Of a stretch of 38,618 nucleotides of DNA, positions 1-8,596 are shown one piece after another. The position numbers and the translations under genes are program-made. How positions within the stretch are numbered: position 1 is the first letter of the stretch; each line of letters begins with the position of its first letter. This stretch comes from CAUYXJ01 sp963577065 (GTDB taxonomy: Bacteria; Chloroflexota; Dehalococcoidia; Tepidiformales; Tepidiformaceae): the NCBI GenBank assembly GCA_963577065.1, contig CAUYXJ010000016.1, positions 1 to 38,618 on the forward strand, in the 5' to 3' direction. The notes under the pieces were generated by a model. It did no database searches. It had not been told where the DNA came from and saw only the letters and a list, made by a program, of their open reading frames with translations.

Positions 1-242
1 AGCTGGGCTGTGGAGCTGGGTGCGGCGGGAGACATCCACCCCGAATCATAGGGGCGTCAGTTGGACGATATGCCCGCCGACCACCTGAGCGACCAACACC
101 AGATTCCCCGGCCGCGTAATCCGTGTGGGACACCGCGCCGAGCGAGAGGATTTACCGCGAGTTCGTCTCCGTCGGCCTAGCGCTTACTAGCGTCGCGTAA
201 CCACCTCGGCAGGTCGAGCGCTCTTGCGTGAGAATAGGCGCA

Positions 243-947
243 ATGCTCGACCGTGAAGAGATCGAGGCCCACTTCGCGCGGGGCGTCAGCGAGCTTGTCC
301 GCTGCAGCGAGTTCGTGGCGGTCGAGAGCGGTGAGGCCTCGCGCGACGAGTACGATCGGCTCATCGCGAACATCATCCGTTCGCATCTGCACTCGCCTCA
401 GCTCGTCGCCTTTCTGTTTGCGCTGGCGCCGCCGGGCGCCAAGGACAACGTCGAAGGGAACCTCCTCGAGGAGCTCGGCCAGGGCAGCGAAGGAGAGCCG
501 AGTCACCCGGCGTTACTGGTCCGCCTTGCTGCGGCGGCCGGCTTGAACATTGAGTCAATCGACGATCTCTCGGCGAGCGACCTCCGCAACATCGTCGTTG
601 AGCCCCTGTTGTTCGCCACGCTGCGGGAAGCGGGGCTGTCCGCCCTTGTGCAGGTCAGCGCTTTCGAGTGGATGCTGTCACGGACGGCGGGAAGGCTTGG
701 ACGAGCGCTCTCGACCCATCGGGGATTGAGCGACGAGGCGCTGGAGTGGTTCGCGCTGCATTCGGAGGTCGACATTCGCCACGCCGAGGAGGCGCTCGAC
801 AGCATCCTCGAGTACGTCCGCGCCTACGACTTCGAAGACGACGAGGCGCGCACGCTCATCGAGATGGCGCTGCGCGAAAACCTCTTCATCAAGCGCTATT
901 TTGGCGAGCTGGCGCTTGCGCGAGTGCGGCTCGGGCCTTCCCCATGA
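243..947 (+). CDS. Heme-oxygenase-like non-heme metal oxidase (CADD/TENA-like)
   Basis: A 234-residue, all-helical protein of the heme-oxygenase-like dimetal oxidase (HDO) superfamily. Candidate metal ligands are E76/E77, H88, E142, and the last-helix triad H173-x3-D177-x2-H180. This spacing is nearly the same as in chlamydial CADD (as I recall: E81, H88, E142, H174, D178, H181). Known family members use Fe/Fe or Fe/Mn and O2 for N-oxygenation, desaturation, C-C cleavage or decarboxylation. The substrate here is unknown. I chose the ATG at 243 (weak AGG five bases upstream); an in-frame GTG at 228 would add five residues. The stop overlaps the next start (ATGA at 944-947), so translation is probably coupled to the enolase-superfamily gene. 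Family assignment is fairly secure; the reaction is not. Confidence 0.8.
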   Translation: MLDREEIEAHFARGVSELVRCSEFVAVESGEASRDEYDRLIANIIRSHLHSPQLVAFLFALAPPGAKDNVEGNLLEELGQGSEGEPSHPALLVRLAAAAGLNIESIDDLSASDLRNIVVEPLLFATLREAGLSALVQVSAFEWMLSRTAGRLGRALSTHRGLSDEALEWFALHSEVDIRHAEEALDSILEYVRAYDFEDDEARTLIEMALRENLFIKRYFGELALARVRLGPSP

Positions 948-2086
948 AGCTGGTGAGCGCGACCATCACGGCCGTTCGCATCCCCTTCGTGGAGGCCTTC
1001 AGCCACAGCGCAATGGGGAGGTCCTGGTCGGACTCCGTAATCGTCCAGGTCACGAGCGACAGTGGTGCTGAGGGGTTCGGGGAGGGTGCTCCCCGCCCTT
1101 ACGTGACCGGCGAGACCGTCGAGCTCATGCTCAGCCACGTGGCCCACGATCTATGGCCCGCGATTGCAGGCCGCGAGCTGCCCGACATCGAGGGGGATCT
1201 CGGCGTCGTCGACCGCTTCATTCCGGAGCGACCGGTCGAGGGGTTGATCGCCGACAACGCCAGCCGCGCCGCCCTCGAGCTCGCGGTGCTCGATTGCGCC
1301 CTGCGCGCCCAAAACCGCGGAGTGGGGAGCGTCCTGATTCCCAAACGCCAGTCGGTGCGTTACAGCGGCGTGGTCACCGGGGGGTCGGTGGAGCAGGCGA
1401 CGCAAGTCGCGCGCCAGATGAAGTTCATCGGCTTCGATGCGGTCAAGATCAAGGTTGGCCAGGAGGAGGACGTCGACCGGGTTGGCGCTGTGAGGCAGGT
1501 GCTCGGGCCCGATGTGTCACTGCGGTTGGACGCCAATGGAGCCTGGAACGCACACGAGGCGGCCGACGCCCTCGACGCCCTCGCCCCCTACGACATCGCC
1601 TGTGTCGAGCAGCCGATCCCCCGAGGGGATCCGGCTGAGCTGCGTCGTTTTCGCGAGGCCAGCCCGATCCCGATCATGGTCGACGAGTCGCTCACAACGC
1701 TGGCCGACGCCGAGGCACTCATGGCTCACGATGCCGCGGACTACTTCAACGTCCGCATTTCGAAGTGTGGCGGGCTCGCCCGATCGCTCGAGATCGCAGA
1801 GCGAGCGAGGGCCGCGGGGGTAGCCGTCCAGGTGGGAAGCCAGGTGGGCGAGACAGCCGTCCTCTCGGCTGCGGGGAGGCACCTGGCGGCCACGCTTGAG
1901 GAAGTCGCTTTCACTGAGGGCTCCTACGGCACACTTCTGCTTAGCGAGGACGTGAGCGCCGAACCGGTCCGGTTCGGGCATGGAGGGCAGGCGCCGTTGC
2001 TGCGTGGTCCAGGACTGGGTATTCGCGTCCTCGAGGAAAAGGTACGGAAGTACGCGGTCGAGACCGTCGTTCCGGGATGCTCCTAG
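944..2086 (+). CDS. Enolase-superfamily enzyme, muconate lactonizing/dipeptide epimerase subgroup
   Basis: A 380-residue protein with the N-terminal capping domain and C-terminal barrel of the MLE subgroup. Visible catalytic elements are K168-x-K170 (KIK), metal ligands D196 (DANGAW), E222 (VEQP) and D247 (DES), and the opposite-face lysine K274 (SKCGG). This Lys/Lys pair is used by cycloisomerases, o-succinylbenzoate synthases, N-acyl-amino-acid racemases and dipeptide epimerases. The sequence alone does not choose among them. The ATG at 944 overlaps the upstream stop by four bases, and its own TAG overlaps the GH3 start at 2077 by ten bases. Next to an amide-forming GH3 enzyme, I infer that the substrate could be an N-acyl amino acid or dipeptide. 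A longer frame open from 668 is not coding upstream of 944. Confidence 0.85.
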   Translation: MKLVSATITAVRIPFVEAFSHSAMGRSWSDSVIVQVTSDSGAEGFGEGAPRPYVTGETVELMLSHVAHDLWPAIAGRELPDIEGDLGVVDRFIPERPVEGLIADNASRAALELAVLDCALRAQNRGVGSVLIPKRQSVRYSGVVTGGSVEQATQVARQMKFIGFDAVKIKVGQEEDVDRVGAVRQVLGPDVSLRLDANGAWNAHEAADALDALAPYDIACVEQPIPRGDPAELRRFREASPIPIMVDESLTTLADAEALMAHDAADYFNVRISKCGGLARSLEIAERARAAGVAVQVGSQVGETAVLSAAGRHLAATLEEVAFTEGSYGTLLLSEDVSAEPVRFGHGGQAPLLRGPGLGIRVLEEKVRKYAVETVVPGCS

Positions 2087-3777
2087 AAGCAGCGCTCAAG
2101 CTGTGGGGCCTCAGCTACCGCCCGCGCTTCGAACATGCTTGCGCAGATCCCGGCCTAGCCCAAACTCAGTTGCTCCACTCCCTCCTACAGCGTAACGGGA
2201 TGACGGCTTTCGGCCGCGAGCACGAGTTCGCCTCGATCCATTCTCCGTCGGAGTACGCGACCCGGGTGCCAGTACGTGACTACGAGGGCTTCCGCCCATA
2301 CGTCGATCGCCTCGTCGCGGGCGAGACAGGGGTCCTTACTCGCGATCCCGTCACGATGTTCACGACGACGAGCGGAACGACCGGTGCACCCAAACTCATC
2401 CCCGTCACCGAGGTGTGGAGGCAGGAAGTGGGGCGCCTCGCGCGGCTCGCGCTTCTGCGGGCGATGCGCGACCACCCAGGGCTCCTCCGCGGAAAGGTCC
2501 TGAGCATCGTTAGCCCAGCCATCGAGGGGTACACAGCAGGTGGCATCCCCATCGGATCGATGTCAGGGGTTACGCAGCGGAGCCTGACTCGCCTCGTGCG
2601 CCGGCAGATCACCCCGGCGTACGAGGTCGCGCTCATCCCCGACCCCGACATGCGTTACTTCCTCACCATGCGGCTGGCACTGGGCGAGAACGTTTCGTTC
2701 ATTGCGACGCCCAACGCGAGCACGCTCCTGCGCCTAGCGGAGACAGCCGCGACCCATGGGGACGAGATCGTCGAGGCGGTCGCGCGCGGCACGCTGGGGA
2801 TTCCGCCCTTCGAGGGCATCGCCGAACCCGTCACGGGTCACGGGGATTTGGTTGCTCGCCTCGAAGGGGGTCTCCACCCCAACCCCACCCGCGCCCGGGA
2901 GCTAGAGGCGGTCCTCAGAGAGCACGGGCGCCTGTTGCCGGGGGCCTGCTGGCCAGCGCTCGCCATGATCGGCTGTTGGTTGGGTGGGGGCAGCGGAGTC
3001 CACGCGCAGCGGCTTGCTCAGCACTACGGCGAGCGGCCCATGCGCGACCTGGGCTTCCTTGCCAGCGAGGGCTCGATGTCCGTCCCCGTCGAGGACGGTA
3101 CGCCCGCAGGAGCCCTGGCCGTGCACTCAACCTACTTCGAGTTCATCCGCGAGAGCGAGATCGAAGAGCCATCGCCAGCCACGCTCGGTGCCGCCGAGCT
3201 CCAAGAGGGCGAGCGCTACTACGTCCTCCTCACTGGTGGGAATGGCCTCTACCGCTACGACATCAACGACGTGGTCGAAGTGCGCGGCTTCTACCGAAGG
3301 ACACCGCGCATTGCCTTCGTGCGGAAAGGGCGCGACATGCTCAGCATCACAGGCGAGAAGCTTCACCTCAACCACGTCCAGGACGCAATCCAGCGGGCCG
3401 AGGCGGCAACAGGCTGGGACCTGCTCTATTACCGCCTCATCCCGGACGTCGAAGACTCGCGGTACGAGCTGCTCGTCGAACCAGCCGGCCCGGCGCCCAG
3501 CGGCTCGAGGTTCCTCACGCAATTCGACACTCGTCTCGGAGCGGTGAATCAGGAGTACGCCGCGAAGCGCGCCAGCGGCCGGCTCCATCCACCGCTGCTG
3601 CACGTGATGCGAAGGGGCTGGGGCGAGCGCCTCTGCCGTGAGGACTTCCGCGCGGGGAAGCGCGATAACCAGCACAAGTGGGTGGTCATGACGCCCCAGT
3701 GGGATGAGCAGAGTCGTCAGGAAGTGGAGCGAACCATTGACTTGGGCAATCTCCTCCGAGACCCGGGCGAAGCTTGA
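2077..3777 (+). CDS. GH3-family acyl-adenylate amido synthetase
   Basis: A 566-residue member of the GH3 (auxin-responsive promoter) family, within the usual length of 500-600. In plants these enzymes activate a carboxylate with ATP and join it to an amino acid. The P-loop-like motif TTTSGTTGAPK lies at residues 96-106. Further on are the FLASEGS segment (equivalent of the GH3 SSE motif), GLYRYDINDVV (equivalent of the YRxGD motif), and GEKLHLNHVQ near the hinge to the C-terminal domain. The start ATG at 2077 lies inside the end of the enolase-superfamily gene, so the three genes form one translationally coupled operon. The bacterial GH3 substrate is unknown; an acyl-amino acid conjugate is the natural guess. 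A truncated transposase lies just downstream on the opposite strand. Confidence 0.88.
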   Translation: MLLEAALKLWGLSYRPRFEHACADPGLAQTQLLHSLLQRNGMTAFGREHEFASIHSPSEYATRVPVRDYEGFRPYVDRLVAGETGVLTRDPVTMFTTTSGTTGAPKLIPVTEVWRQEVGRLARLALLRAMRDHPGLLRGKVLSIVSPAIEGYTAGGIPIGSMSGVTQRSLTRLVRRQITPAYEVALIPDPDMRYFLTMRLALGENVSFIATPNASTLLRLAETAATHGDEIVEAVARGTLGIPPFEGIAEPVTGHGDLVARLEGGLHPNPTRARELEAVLREHGRLLPGACWPALAMIGCWLGGGSGVHAQRLAQHYGERPMRDLGFLASEGSMSVPVEDGTPAGALAVHSTYFEFIRESEIEEPSPATLGAAELQEGERYYVLLTGGNGLYRYDINDVVEVRGFYRRTPRIAFVRKGRDMLSITGEKLHLNHVQDAIQRAEAATGWDLLYYRLIPDVEDSRYELLVEPAGPAPSGSRFLTQFDTRLGAVNQEYAAKRASGRLHPPLLHVMRRGWGERLCREDFRAGKRDNQHKWVVMTPQWDEQSRQEVERTIDLGNLLRDPGEA

Positions 3778-3864
3778 CTGAGAGCGATGCGCGGTCGGGC
3801 CGGTCCCGCCGGCGTCGCTTGAACCCTCTCCGGAGCTGGAGGACAACTCTCCCGCTCGCCATCA

Positions 3865-4546
3865 CGCCCCACAGGTAGCGGGGCTGCTGTCCCCAGGGTG
3901 TGGCGGCGATGATCTGACGCCAGACCCACTGCGCGCTCGGATGCCGGGTGACGTTCCAGTGCTCGATCTGTCGGCGCTCGTGGCCAATCACGAGAAAGAC
4001 GTAGAAGGTCCCAAAGGTGAGCGTCTGTACGGAGAAGAAGTCGCAGGCCCAGATCTGGCGGGCATGCAGGCGAAGGAAGGTCTGCCACGATGGTGACGGA
4101 GGCCGACCGCGCTGCACGTAACGATGGACGGTGACCGAACTCACGCTAATCCCAAGGGTCTTCAGTTCATCCGCAATGCGGCGCACACCCCAGGTCGAGT
4201 TCTCTGTGACGAGGCGCGTGATCAGGGCGCGGGTCTCGGCATCGATCCGTGGGCGGCCAGGCCGAGGGCGGCGGCTCTTCCAACGCCAGTAGCTTCGCCA
4301 CGCGCTGCGATGCCAGCCCACGACTGTCGCAGGTTGGACGATCTGGACGTGCGAGCGCCACCGGACCCAACCGCGCGCCGTGACTGACCAGAAGCGCCGA
4401 TCAGCCGGCTCGAGCTTCGCGCGATGGCCGCGACGCTCGTGGATCGCGAGCTGCTGGCGCAGAACGACATTTTCGAGGACCAAGTCCTGCCGCTCGCGGC
4501 CAAGCAGCCGTAGCCCGACGAGGAAGAGTCGCCAGTAGAGCCACAT
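3865..4546 (-). pseudogene. Truncated IS3/IS481-like transposase (rve integrase core)
   Basis: The frame from ATG 4546 encodes the N-terminal HTH-like half of an integrase-core transposase (GRPRIDAETRALI, then the first catalytic aspartate in WACDFFSVQT). Family-like sequence runs to about PWGQQPRYL near 3868. Beyond that the open frame goes on as low-complexity, arginine-rich sequence unlike the family. The second Asp and the Glu of the DDE triad are absent, so the element cannot transpose. No clear terminal inverted repeats flank it. It separates the GH3 operon from the haloperoxidase-like gene and marks an old insertion plus deletion. The right-hand end lies somewhere between 4547 and the TTG start at 4647. 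Confidence 0.8.
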
Positions 4547-4646
4547 CGCGTCCTCCGGCCGCGAGCCTCACCTGCAGACGGCCCTCAAACAACCAAGATG
4601 GAGTTTTGTAACACCACAGGGCTACCAGGTGGGATAGCCTCCTGGC

Positions 4647-6530
4647 TTGCAGCCTCGATATACCCCTGACTCGGTTCTGCGGCTTGCGGCAGCGATCGCC
4701 TGTTTCTTCCTAGTTGCGAGCTGCGGAGGGGCGGCTGCAGCGTCGCCGCTGATCGAAGGCTGCGTCCCTGCACGCGACTCAGAAGCCTCAGTCGCGCGGC
4801 TTTGGAACGAGGCATTGCTAGCCGCGATCCGTCGCGACTTCCCTGCCCCAACGGTCCACGCACGGAACCTCTTTCATGTGTCGGCCGCAATGTGGGATGC
4901 CTGGGCCACTTACGACCCGTCAGCACGAGGGTACTTCGTAGACGAGTCACTGAGCTCCAATCACCCTGAGTCTGCGCGCGAAGAGGCGATGAGCTTTGCG
5001 GCTCACCGTGTCCTCACCCATCGCTACGAGAAGGCGGTGGGTGGTGACGCATCCGTGGACGAGTTCGATCACGTGCTCGCCTCGCTCTGCTACGACAACG
5101 AGTTCGTGGAACGAGGTGGTGACCGACCCGCCGCCGTGGGCAATCGCATCGCCGCAAGGATCATTGAGCAGGGCCTCAACGATGGCTCGCTAGAGGAAGA
5201 TGCGTATGAGGACTCAAGCTATGAAGCAGCTAACCATCCACTGATTGTCGTTTTGCCGGGAACGGAGATGCTTGATCCCAACCGTTGGCAACCGCTGGCG
5301 CTTGAGGTGAACGTCTCCCAAGGCGGGCAGGTTCAGCTTCAGGCGCTCCAGTCCTACGTGGGCCCGCACTGGGGGCACGTCGAGGCGTTCGCGCTGCCGC
5401 GTTCCGAACAAGGCCTCCCCCTGGATCCGGGTCCGCCTCCGCGGCTGGGTGATCCGGAGAGCGGTGCCGCCTACAAGGAATCGGCGGTCGAGGTGATCCG
5501 CTACAGCGCCGTCCTCGACAGCACCCTCCCTAGCATGATCGACATGTCCCCTGGGGCACTCGGCAACAATCGCTTGGGTACCAACGACGGCGAGGGCTAT
5601 GCCGTGAACCCCGTCACGAATGAGGTCTACCGGGAGAACTTCGTGGCGCTGGGTGATTTCGGACGCGTGATCGCCGAGTTCTGGGCGGATGGGCCCGACT
5701 CGGAGACGCCACCCGGGCATTGGAACACTTTGGCGAATGCTGTCAGCGAGGACGAGCGACTCGCGCGGCGGATCGGCGGCGTCGGCCCTGAGGTGAGCCG
5801 GCTCGAGTGGGACGTGAAGATGTACTTCGCGCTGAACGGAGCGCTACACGACGCAGCCGTGGCCGCATGGGGCAGCAAGGCCTATTACGACTACGTGCGG
5901 CCTATCTCGATGATTCGTTACATGGGCGGCCTCGGGCAGTCCAGTGCCGCCTCTTCGCCGTCGTACCATCCAGACGGACTCCCACTCGTGCCGGACCTCA
6001 TCGAGGTCGTCAGCGAAGCCTCGAGCGTACCGGGCGGCAGGCACCAGCAACTCGCTGATCACGTCGGCCAGGTAGCAGTCCGTGCCTGGGCGGGGAACCC
6101 CGGCAACGATGAGGACGCGGTGGGGGGTACCGCCTGGATCCTGGCAATCGACTGGGTGCCTTATCAAAGGGATACCTTCGTTACGCCCGCGTTTGCCTCC
6201 TACGTGTCAGGCCACAGCACTTTCAGCCGGGCGGCAGCGGAGGTGCTCACGGCTCTCACCGGCAGCCCGTACTTCTCTGGTGGGCTCGGCGAGTGGACGG
6301 TCGTCCGGGATGGCTTGGAGTTCGAGGCTGGGCCCGACACTGACGTAACGCTCCAGTGGGCTACCTACTACGATGCCGCCGATCAAGCCGGCATCTCACG
6401 AGTCTTCGGTGGGATTCACATAGCCGCAGACGACTTCCGTGGTAGGGAGATGGGCTCAACCTGTGGCATCGCCGCATGGAAACTCGCCACGCAGTATTTC
6501 GATGGGGCGGTCGGGCTCGGTGCCGAGTAA
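4647..6530 (+). CDS. Vanadium-dependent haloperoxidase/PAP2-fold lipoprotein
   Basis: A 627-residue exported protein. The start TTG at 4647 is followed by a hydrophobic signal with lipobox FLVASC (Cys26), predicting a lipoprotein. The C-terminal half carries the three vanadate/phosphate-binding motifs of the PAP2/vanadium haloperoxidase superfamily: K411-x6-R418-P419, S521-G522-H523, and S584-R585-x5-H591. Haloperoxidases use H2O2 to oxidise halides, while relatives are acid phosphatases. Motifs alone do not separate the two, but the length and the long N-terminal helical domain resemble bacterial vanadium-haloperoxidase-related proteins. No in-frame ATG lies near the N-terminus, and the start sits at the edge of the transposase remnant. 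The native start or promoter may therefore have been altered. An imperfect hairpin (4625-4645) precedes the start. Confidence 0.83.
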   Translation: MQPRYTPDSVLRLAAAIACFFLVASCGGAAAASPLIEGCVPARDSEASVARLWNEALLAAIRRDFPAPTVHARNLFHVSAAMWDAWATYDPSARGYFVDESLSSNHPESAREEAMSFAAHRVLTHRYEKAVGGDASVDEFDHVLASLCYDNEFVERGGDRPAAVGNRIAARIIEQGLNDGSLEEDAYEDSSYEAANHPLIVVLPGTEMLDPNRWQPLALEVNVSQGGQVQLQALQSYVGPHWGHVEAFALPRSEQGLPLDPGPPPRLGDPESGAAYKESAVEVIRYSAVLDSTLPSMIDMSPGALGNNRLGTNDGEGYAVNPVTNEVYRENFVALGDFGRVIAEFWADGPDSETPPGHWNTLANAVSEDERLARRIGGVGPEVSRLEWDVKMYFALNGALHDAAVAAWGSKAYYDYVRPISMIRYMGGLGQSSAASSPSYHPDGLPLVPDLIEVVSEASSVPGGRHQQLADHVGQVAVRAWAGNPGNDEDAVGGTAWILAIDWVPYQRDTFVTPAFASYVSGHSTFSRAAAEVLTALTGSPYFSGGLGEWTVVRDGLEFEAGPDTDVTLQWATYYDAADQAGISRVFGGIHIAADDFRGREMGSTCGIAAWKLATQYFDGAVGLGAE

Positions 6531-7044
6531 GCCTGGGATTTGAACATCGCCGTTGGCCTGTGAGCGACCCCGGCTCAGGCAACGAGCGTCGCGGCTCCGC
6601 CCCAATCGGGGCGCGTCTGCCATCGCCGCGTAAAGGCGGGGCGCCGGGACCCCAGCCCAGGCATAGTTCGTTGTCGAATGCACCGCCCCTCAGGGCAGAG
6701 CCGCTCTGAGCGCATGGCGAGGGTGACAGCCTGCTTGGAAGGCAGGCGTTCACCCAAGCGGCGATCACGACCGTATGCGTAGGCTCTCGAGGCCGCTCAG
6801 GTCAGATCGACATCGAGGTCATCAAGGAGGCCTTCGAAGCTCGACCGATGCGCAGCTGCACCCATCCAGTGCAGGTCGATGAGCCGGGCCATCTTGGGCG
6901 CGCGCTCGGTAGTCGCCCTCGGCCCTGGTTGCGGTCGCGCCTTGTCCTGATCGCCCCGTCGCGCGCGCGGAACGCCAGCTCGCAAGTCGAGATTCTCATC
7001 GGCTCCCCCGCCAACGGGCTCCGCCCCGTTCTCGTCATTGCCGT
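6531..7044. other. 514-bp stretch without a convincing gene
   Basis: No recognisable protein or RNA gene. On the minus strand a frame open to a TGA at 6797-6799 ends in FEGLLDDLDVDLT and can be followed back beyond 7045, overlapping the primase tail in another frame. It could be the end of a decayed mobile-element gene but matches nothing I recognise. The segment 6731-6745 mimics a glycine tRNA anticodon arm on the minus strand, but the D and T arms are missing. Confidence 0.4.
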
Positions 7045-8052
7045 TCAGGCAGCCTCCGACACTGAAGGCATGCGCCGGACCGTCGGTTGAGTGATAAGGA
7101 AGAGAACGCCGAGCAGCGCTACTGCTTCAAGAGGGAAGTCCGGGGCAAGACCACCTGGCTGCGAACTAATTAAATAATTGGTGGCGTCACCCGGTCGGTA
7201 GCGCGCTACCGACTTTGCGATGCCCTCGACCTCGCCGTCGCCTAGCGGCGGATCGCAGTACTCCTCGTTGTGGATCAGCAGGGCGCTTTCGATCGCCCGT
7301 TGGGAGAGTCCAAAGCGACGCATCGCGCCGCCGGCAGACGCGAGCGTACTGTTCCGGGTGCCTTCTTTGATGTGTTGATCACCGCCGAGAACCTGAGGAA
7401 CCTCCCTCCGTTCTGTGACGGGGACGATGCCGGCGTCCGTAAACGAGTCGAGGCTGTACTCGTAATCGTTGCTCTCTAGCAAGGTGACGAGATGGTCTCG
7501 CCCGTCTTTCCGTTTTTCGAAGGAATCAACATTCATCGTGCCGGGCACGCGCATGATCTGCGTGACGAGCGTGGCCGCTGGATCGCCCCCGAGTTGTGCG
7601 GCTAAACCCTTCACAGTGCCAATCAGGACGTCGTGGTCCTCTGGGCCGACCGGCTGACCCAAGCGCCAGTAGGCATGTATGCCGTGGCCTGAGTCGACGA
7701 TCACACTCGGCGCGAGCTCAAACTTGGCCAAGACGGCGACGGCGTCCTCCTTTGTGGCGAAGGGCTTCTTCGCGCCAACGTCGAGGTCTGCCCAAACGAC
7801 GGCGAACCGGAGGGCGTGCTCGGCTCGGCGGTCCGTGCCCTTGGCAGGGAACGTCGCGAGCGCGACGTACGCGTTCCGCTTCTCCCCGTGCTCAACGAGG
7901 TGCTGCGCCATAACATCGACGTCGAGGTAGTTCTTGGAATTCTGCTTCACGGGCGGGAGTACCTCGACGCGGTATACCTCGCCCTCAACGCGTGATGGAA
8001 GGATCGCTCGTAGGAACGCCGCCGCGGCGGTGGCCGGTTCTGCGCTAGTCAT
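7045..8052 (-). CDS. Mobile-element replication primase (AEP/RepB-like, PriCT-1), truncated
   Basis: A 335-residue protein starting at ATG 8052 (GGGAG six bases upstream). It has the archaeo-eukaryotic primase core: the WADLD acidic motif (D89, D91), SGHGIHAYW at 121-129, and the later QIMRVPGTMN segment. A PriCT-1-type C-terminal region follows (GTRNSTLASAGGAMRRFG to VARYRPGD). Primases of this kind on plasmids, phages and integrative elements usually continue into a helicase domain. Here the family-like sequence stops after PriCT and is replaced by about 45 unrelated residues before the stop, so the helicase part is lost. The start overlaps the end of the upstream gene by eight bases, indicating an operon with the two small genes at 8045-8900. 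Confidence 0.75.
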   Translation of the reverse strand: MTSAEPATAAAAFLRAILPSRVEGEVYRVEVLPPVKQNSKNYLDVDVMAQHLVEHGEKRNAYVALATFPAKGTDRRAEHALRFAVVWADLDVGAKKPFATKEDAVAVLAKFELAPSVIVDSGHGIHAYWRLGQPVGPEDHDVLIGTVKGLAAQLGGDPAATLVTQIMRVPGTMNVDSFEKRKDGRDHLVTLLESNDYEYSLDSFTDAGIVPVTERREVPQVLGGDQHIKEGTRNSTLASAGGAMRRFGLSQRAIESALLIHNEEYCDPPLGDGEVEGIAKSVARYRPGDATNYLISSQPGGLAPDFPLEAVALLGVLFLITQPTVRRMPSVSEAA

Positions 8053-8596
8053 CGGGGCTCCCGCTCGGATCGGGCGCGGGCTCATCTCCCCACAACTGTG
8101 GCTGCACGGATTCGCCGGATTGCCGGGGAGCGTCCCTGCCACGTCGGCCGGCATGCCGCCCCTGGCGCTGAACATCCTTCCGCACCCACTCGGCCACTAG
8201 CGCCCGTGATACCCACGTCAGCGGCGCAGCCGACTTGCCCCCGAAGAACTCGATGAGGTCGACCTCATACAGTCGACGCTTACCTCCCACCTTGAGCATG
8301 AACGGCACCGGGGGCCTTCCTAGGCCGATCCAGGTCGCGAGAAGATTCAGCTCCGGAAGCGAAAGGTGCCGCGGGACGACTGCGGCGAGGGAAGCGATCG
8401 TGGCCCAACCCGTGCGCAGCAGCTCACCGACGTCTTCGACGACGACGGTCTGGCCGTTGATCGTGCAAACCCCAGCCGGTGGATCTAGCCCCCGAGGGTT
8501 TCGATGGAGCTTGATGGGCACATGGGCGAGGTAGTAGCGGCCACGCGGGAGGTAACGTCGCCTGGGTCGGGGCTCAGGAGACTCTTCTAGTTGCAT
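8045..8596 (-). CDS. Hypothetical protein of a mobile-element replication module
   Basis: A 183-residue protein from ATG 8596 with a good ribosome binding site (AGGAGG, six bases upstream). It is basic at the N-terminus, has a central segment rich in aliphatic residues (LAAVVPRHLSLPELNLLATW), and a low-complexity Arg/Gly/Pro/Ser tail. I do not recognise the family. It lies between an excisionase-like HTH gene and the primase gene and overlaps the latter, so a role in replication or its control on the former element is inferred from position only. Confidence 0.6.
   Translation of the reverse strand: MQLEESPEPRPRRRYLPRGRYYLAHVPIKLHRNPRGLDPPAGVCTINGQTVVVEDVGELLRTGWATIASLAAVVPRHLSLPELNLLATWIGLGRPPVPFMLKVGGKRRLYEVDLIEFFGGKSAAPLTWVSRALVAEWVRKDVQRQGRHAGRRGRDAPRQSGESVQPQLWGDEPAPDPSGSPDD

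Noticed and set aside
6728..6750. Glycine tRNA anticodon-arm mimic (minus strand, CTGCCTTCCAAGCAG)
   Set aside because: The D arm, T arm (no GGTTCGA) and acceptor stem cannot be formed around it.
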